From contig CADEFX010000010.1 in NCBI GenBank assembly GCA_902826715.1, forward strand, positions 1 through 42,217: a stretch of 42,217 nt of DNA, written 5' to 3'. Each line of letters begins with the position of its first letter. Position 1 is the stretch's first letter. A program made the position numbers and the translations under genes. The notes beneath the pieces were generated by a model. The model was not told the DNA's origin. It searched no databases and was given only the letters and a program-made list of their open reading frames with translations. This document shows positions 42,030-42,217 of the stretch, one piece after another. Source of the stretch: an uncultured Hyphomicrobiales bacterium. Lineage in GTDB: Bacteria; Pseudomonadota; Alphaproteobacteria; Rhizobiales; Hyphomicrobiaceae.

Positions 42030-42217
42030 GGGCTTCTGCTTGGGCGATGCGGGCGTTACCCATACGGGAAAGGCCTTCTTTCCTGGCGCGGAGCTTTGGC
42101 GTATCCGCCACGAGATCATGCCGACAGCTCCGACATCGCCGAGACTTCACGTGCTCACACCGCGCGCTGCGTTGCGCGCGCAAAGGCCAAGGCTTCGCCC
42201 TCATTCTGATCGTGCCT
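42030..42217. other. Right-edge stretch without a supported gene
   Basis: Only short, arginine-rich open frames are present, with no ribosome-binding site or family resemblance. It could be the edge of another gene beyond the window; I see nothing to annotate. Confidence 0.4.

Noticed and set aside
40962..42119. Minus-strand open frame of 385 codons opposite the second hydrolase
   Set aside because: The hydrolase triad and ribosome-binding site are on the plus strand; the opposite frame is a shadow.
42010..42204. Arg- and Cys-rich small open frame at the right edge
   Set aside because: It has no ribosome-binding site and no domain, and overlaps the hydrolase end; it may be chance.
1..42217. 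CRISPR arrays, rRNA genes and insertion sequences
   Set aside because: No regularly spaced repeats, rRNA-like sequence or transposase with terminal repeats was seen.

Overview
The window looks like a stretch of an alphaproteobacterial chromosome, probably from the order Hyphomicrobiales (Rhizobiales). The basis is its high GC, its alphaproteobacterial-type tRNA-Lys 3' end with encoded CCA, and its density of TRAP, tripartite tricarboxylate (TTT) and oligopeptide ABC transporters with hydantoinase/oxoprolinase-type enzymes. No species can be named from the sequence alone.

Region 1 (1-4700) is the right end of an integrated genomic island. A DUF4102-type tyrosine recombinase lies next to a 3' tRNA-Lys(UUU) fragment (4652-4700), which marks the attachment site. 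The rest of the island runs off the left edge. Its cargo is a tight minus-strand run: a small protein resembling Imm26-type immunity proteins, a polytopic membrane protein, a divergent SRAP (YedK/HMCES-like) protein and a short DpnI-like endonuclease domain protein. This looks like a DNA-defence or DNA-damage module.

Region 2 (4700-6014) is a decayed junction. It has a non-coding stretch, a 56-codon DUF1330-like remnant coupled to a small membrane protein, and a frameshifted C-terminal scrap of an ABC sugar-binding protein.

Region 3 (6015-25281) is a catabolic locus. A cupin-type XRE regulator, an FAD-dependent amine/amino-acid oxidoreductase and an MFS transporter run leftward. Diverging from them is a 14-kb co-directional run: hyuA-hyuB, dctP-dctQ-dctM, a second hyuA-hyuB, and tctC-tctB-tctA. 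The second hyuB carries an in-frame amber codon near its 3' end. A class III CoA-transferase and a hot-dog thioesterase converge on this run. The likely theme is import of carboxylated or cyclic-amide substrates, ATP-dependent ring opening or carboxylation, then oxidation and CoA chemistry.

Region 4 (25282-42217) holds further catabolic genes: a PEP mutase/isocitrate lyase-family enzyme, two closely related alpha/beta hydrolases about 14 kb apart, an Old Yellow Enzyme/N-demethylase-like flavoprotein preceded by a possible leader ORF with two hairpins, a D-2-hydroxyacid dehydrogenase, a complete five-gene oligopeptide-type ABC transporter, a GlpD-like FAD enzyme, a DsbA-like thioredoxin-fold protein and a BisC-like molybdenum oxidoreductase. 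Divergent promoter regions carry several inverted repeats. The whole suggests scavenging of N-methylated or cyclic nitrogen compounds and small peptides, but no substrate can be fixed from sequence.
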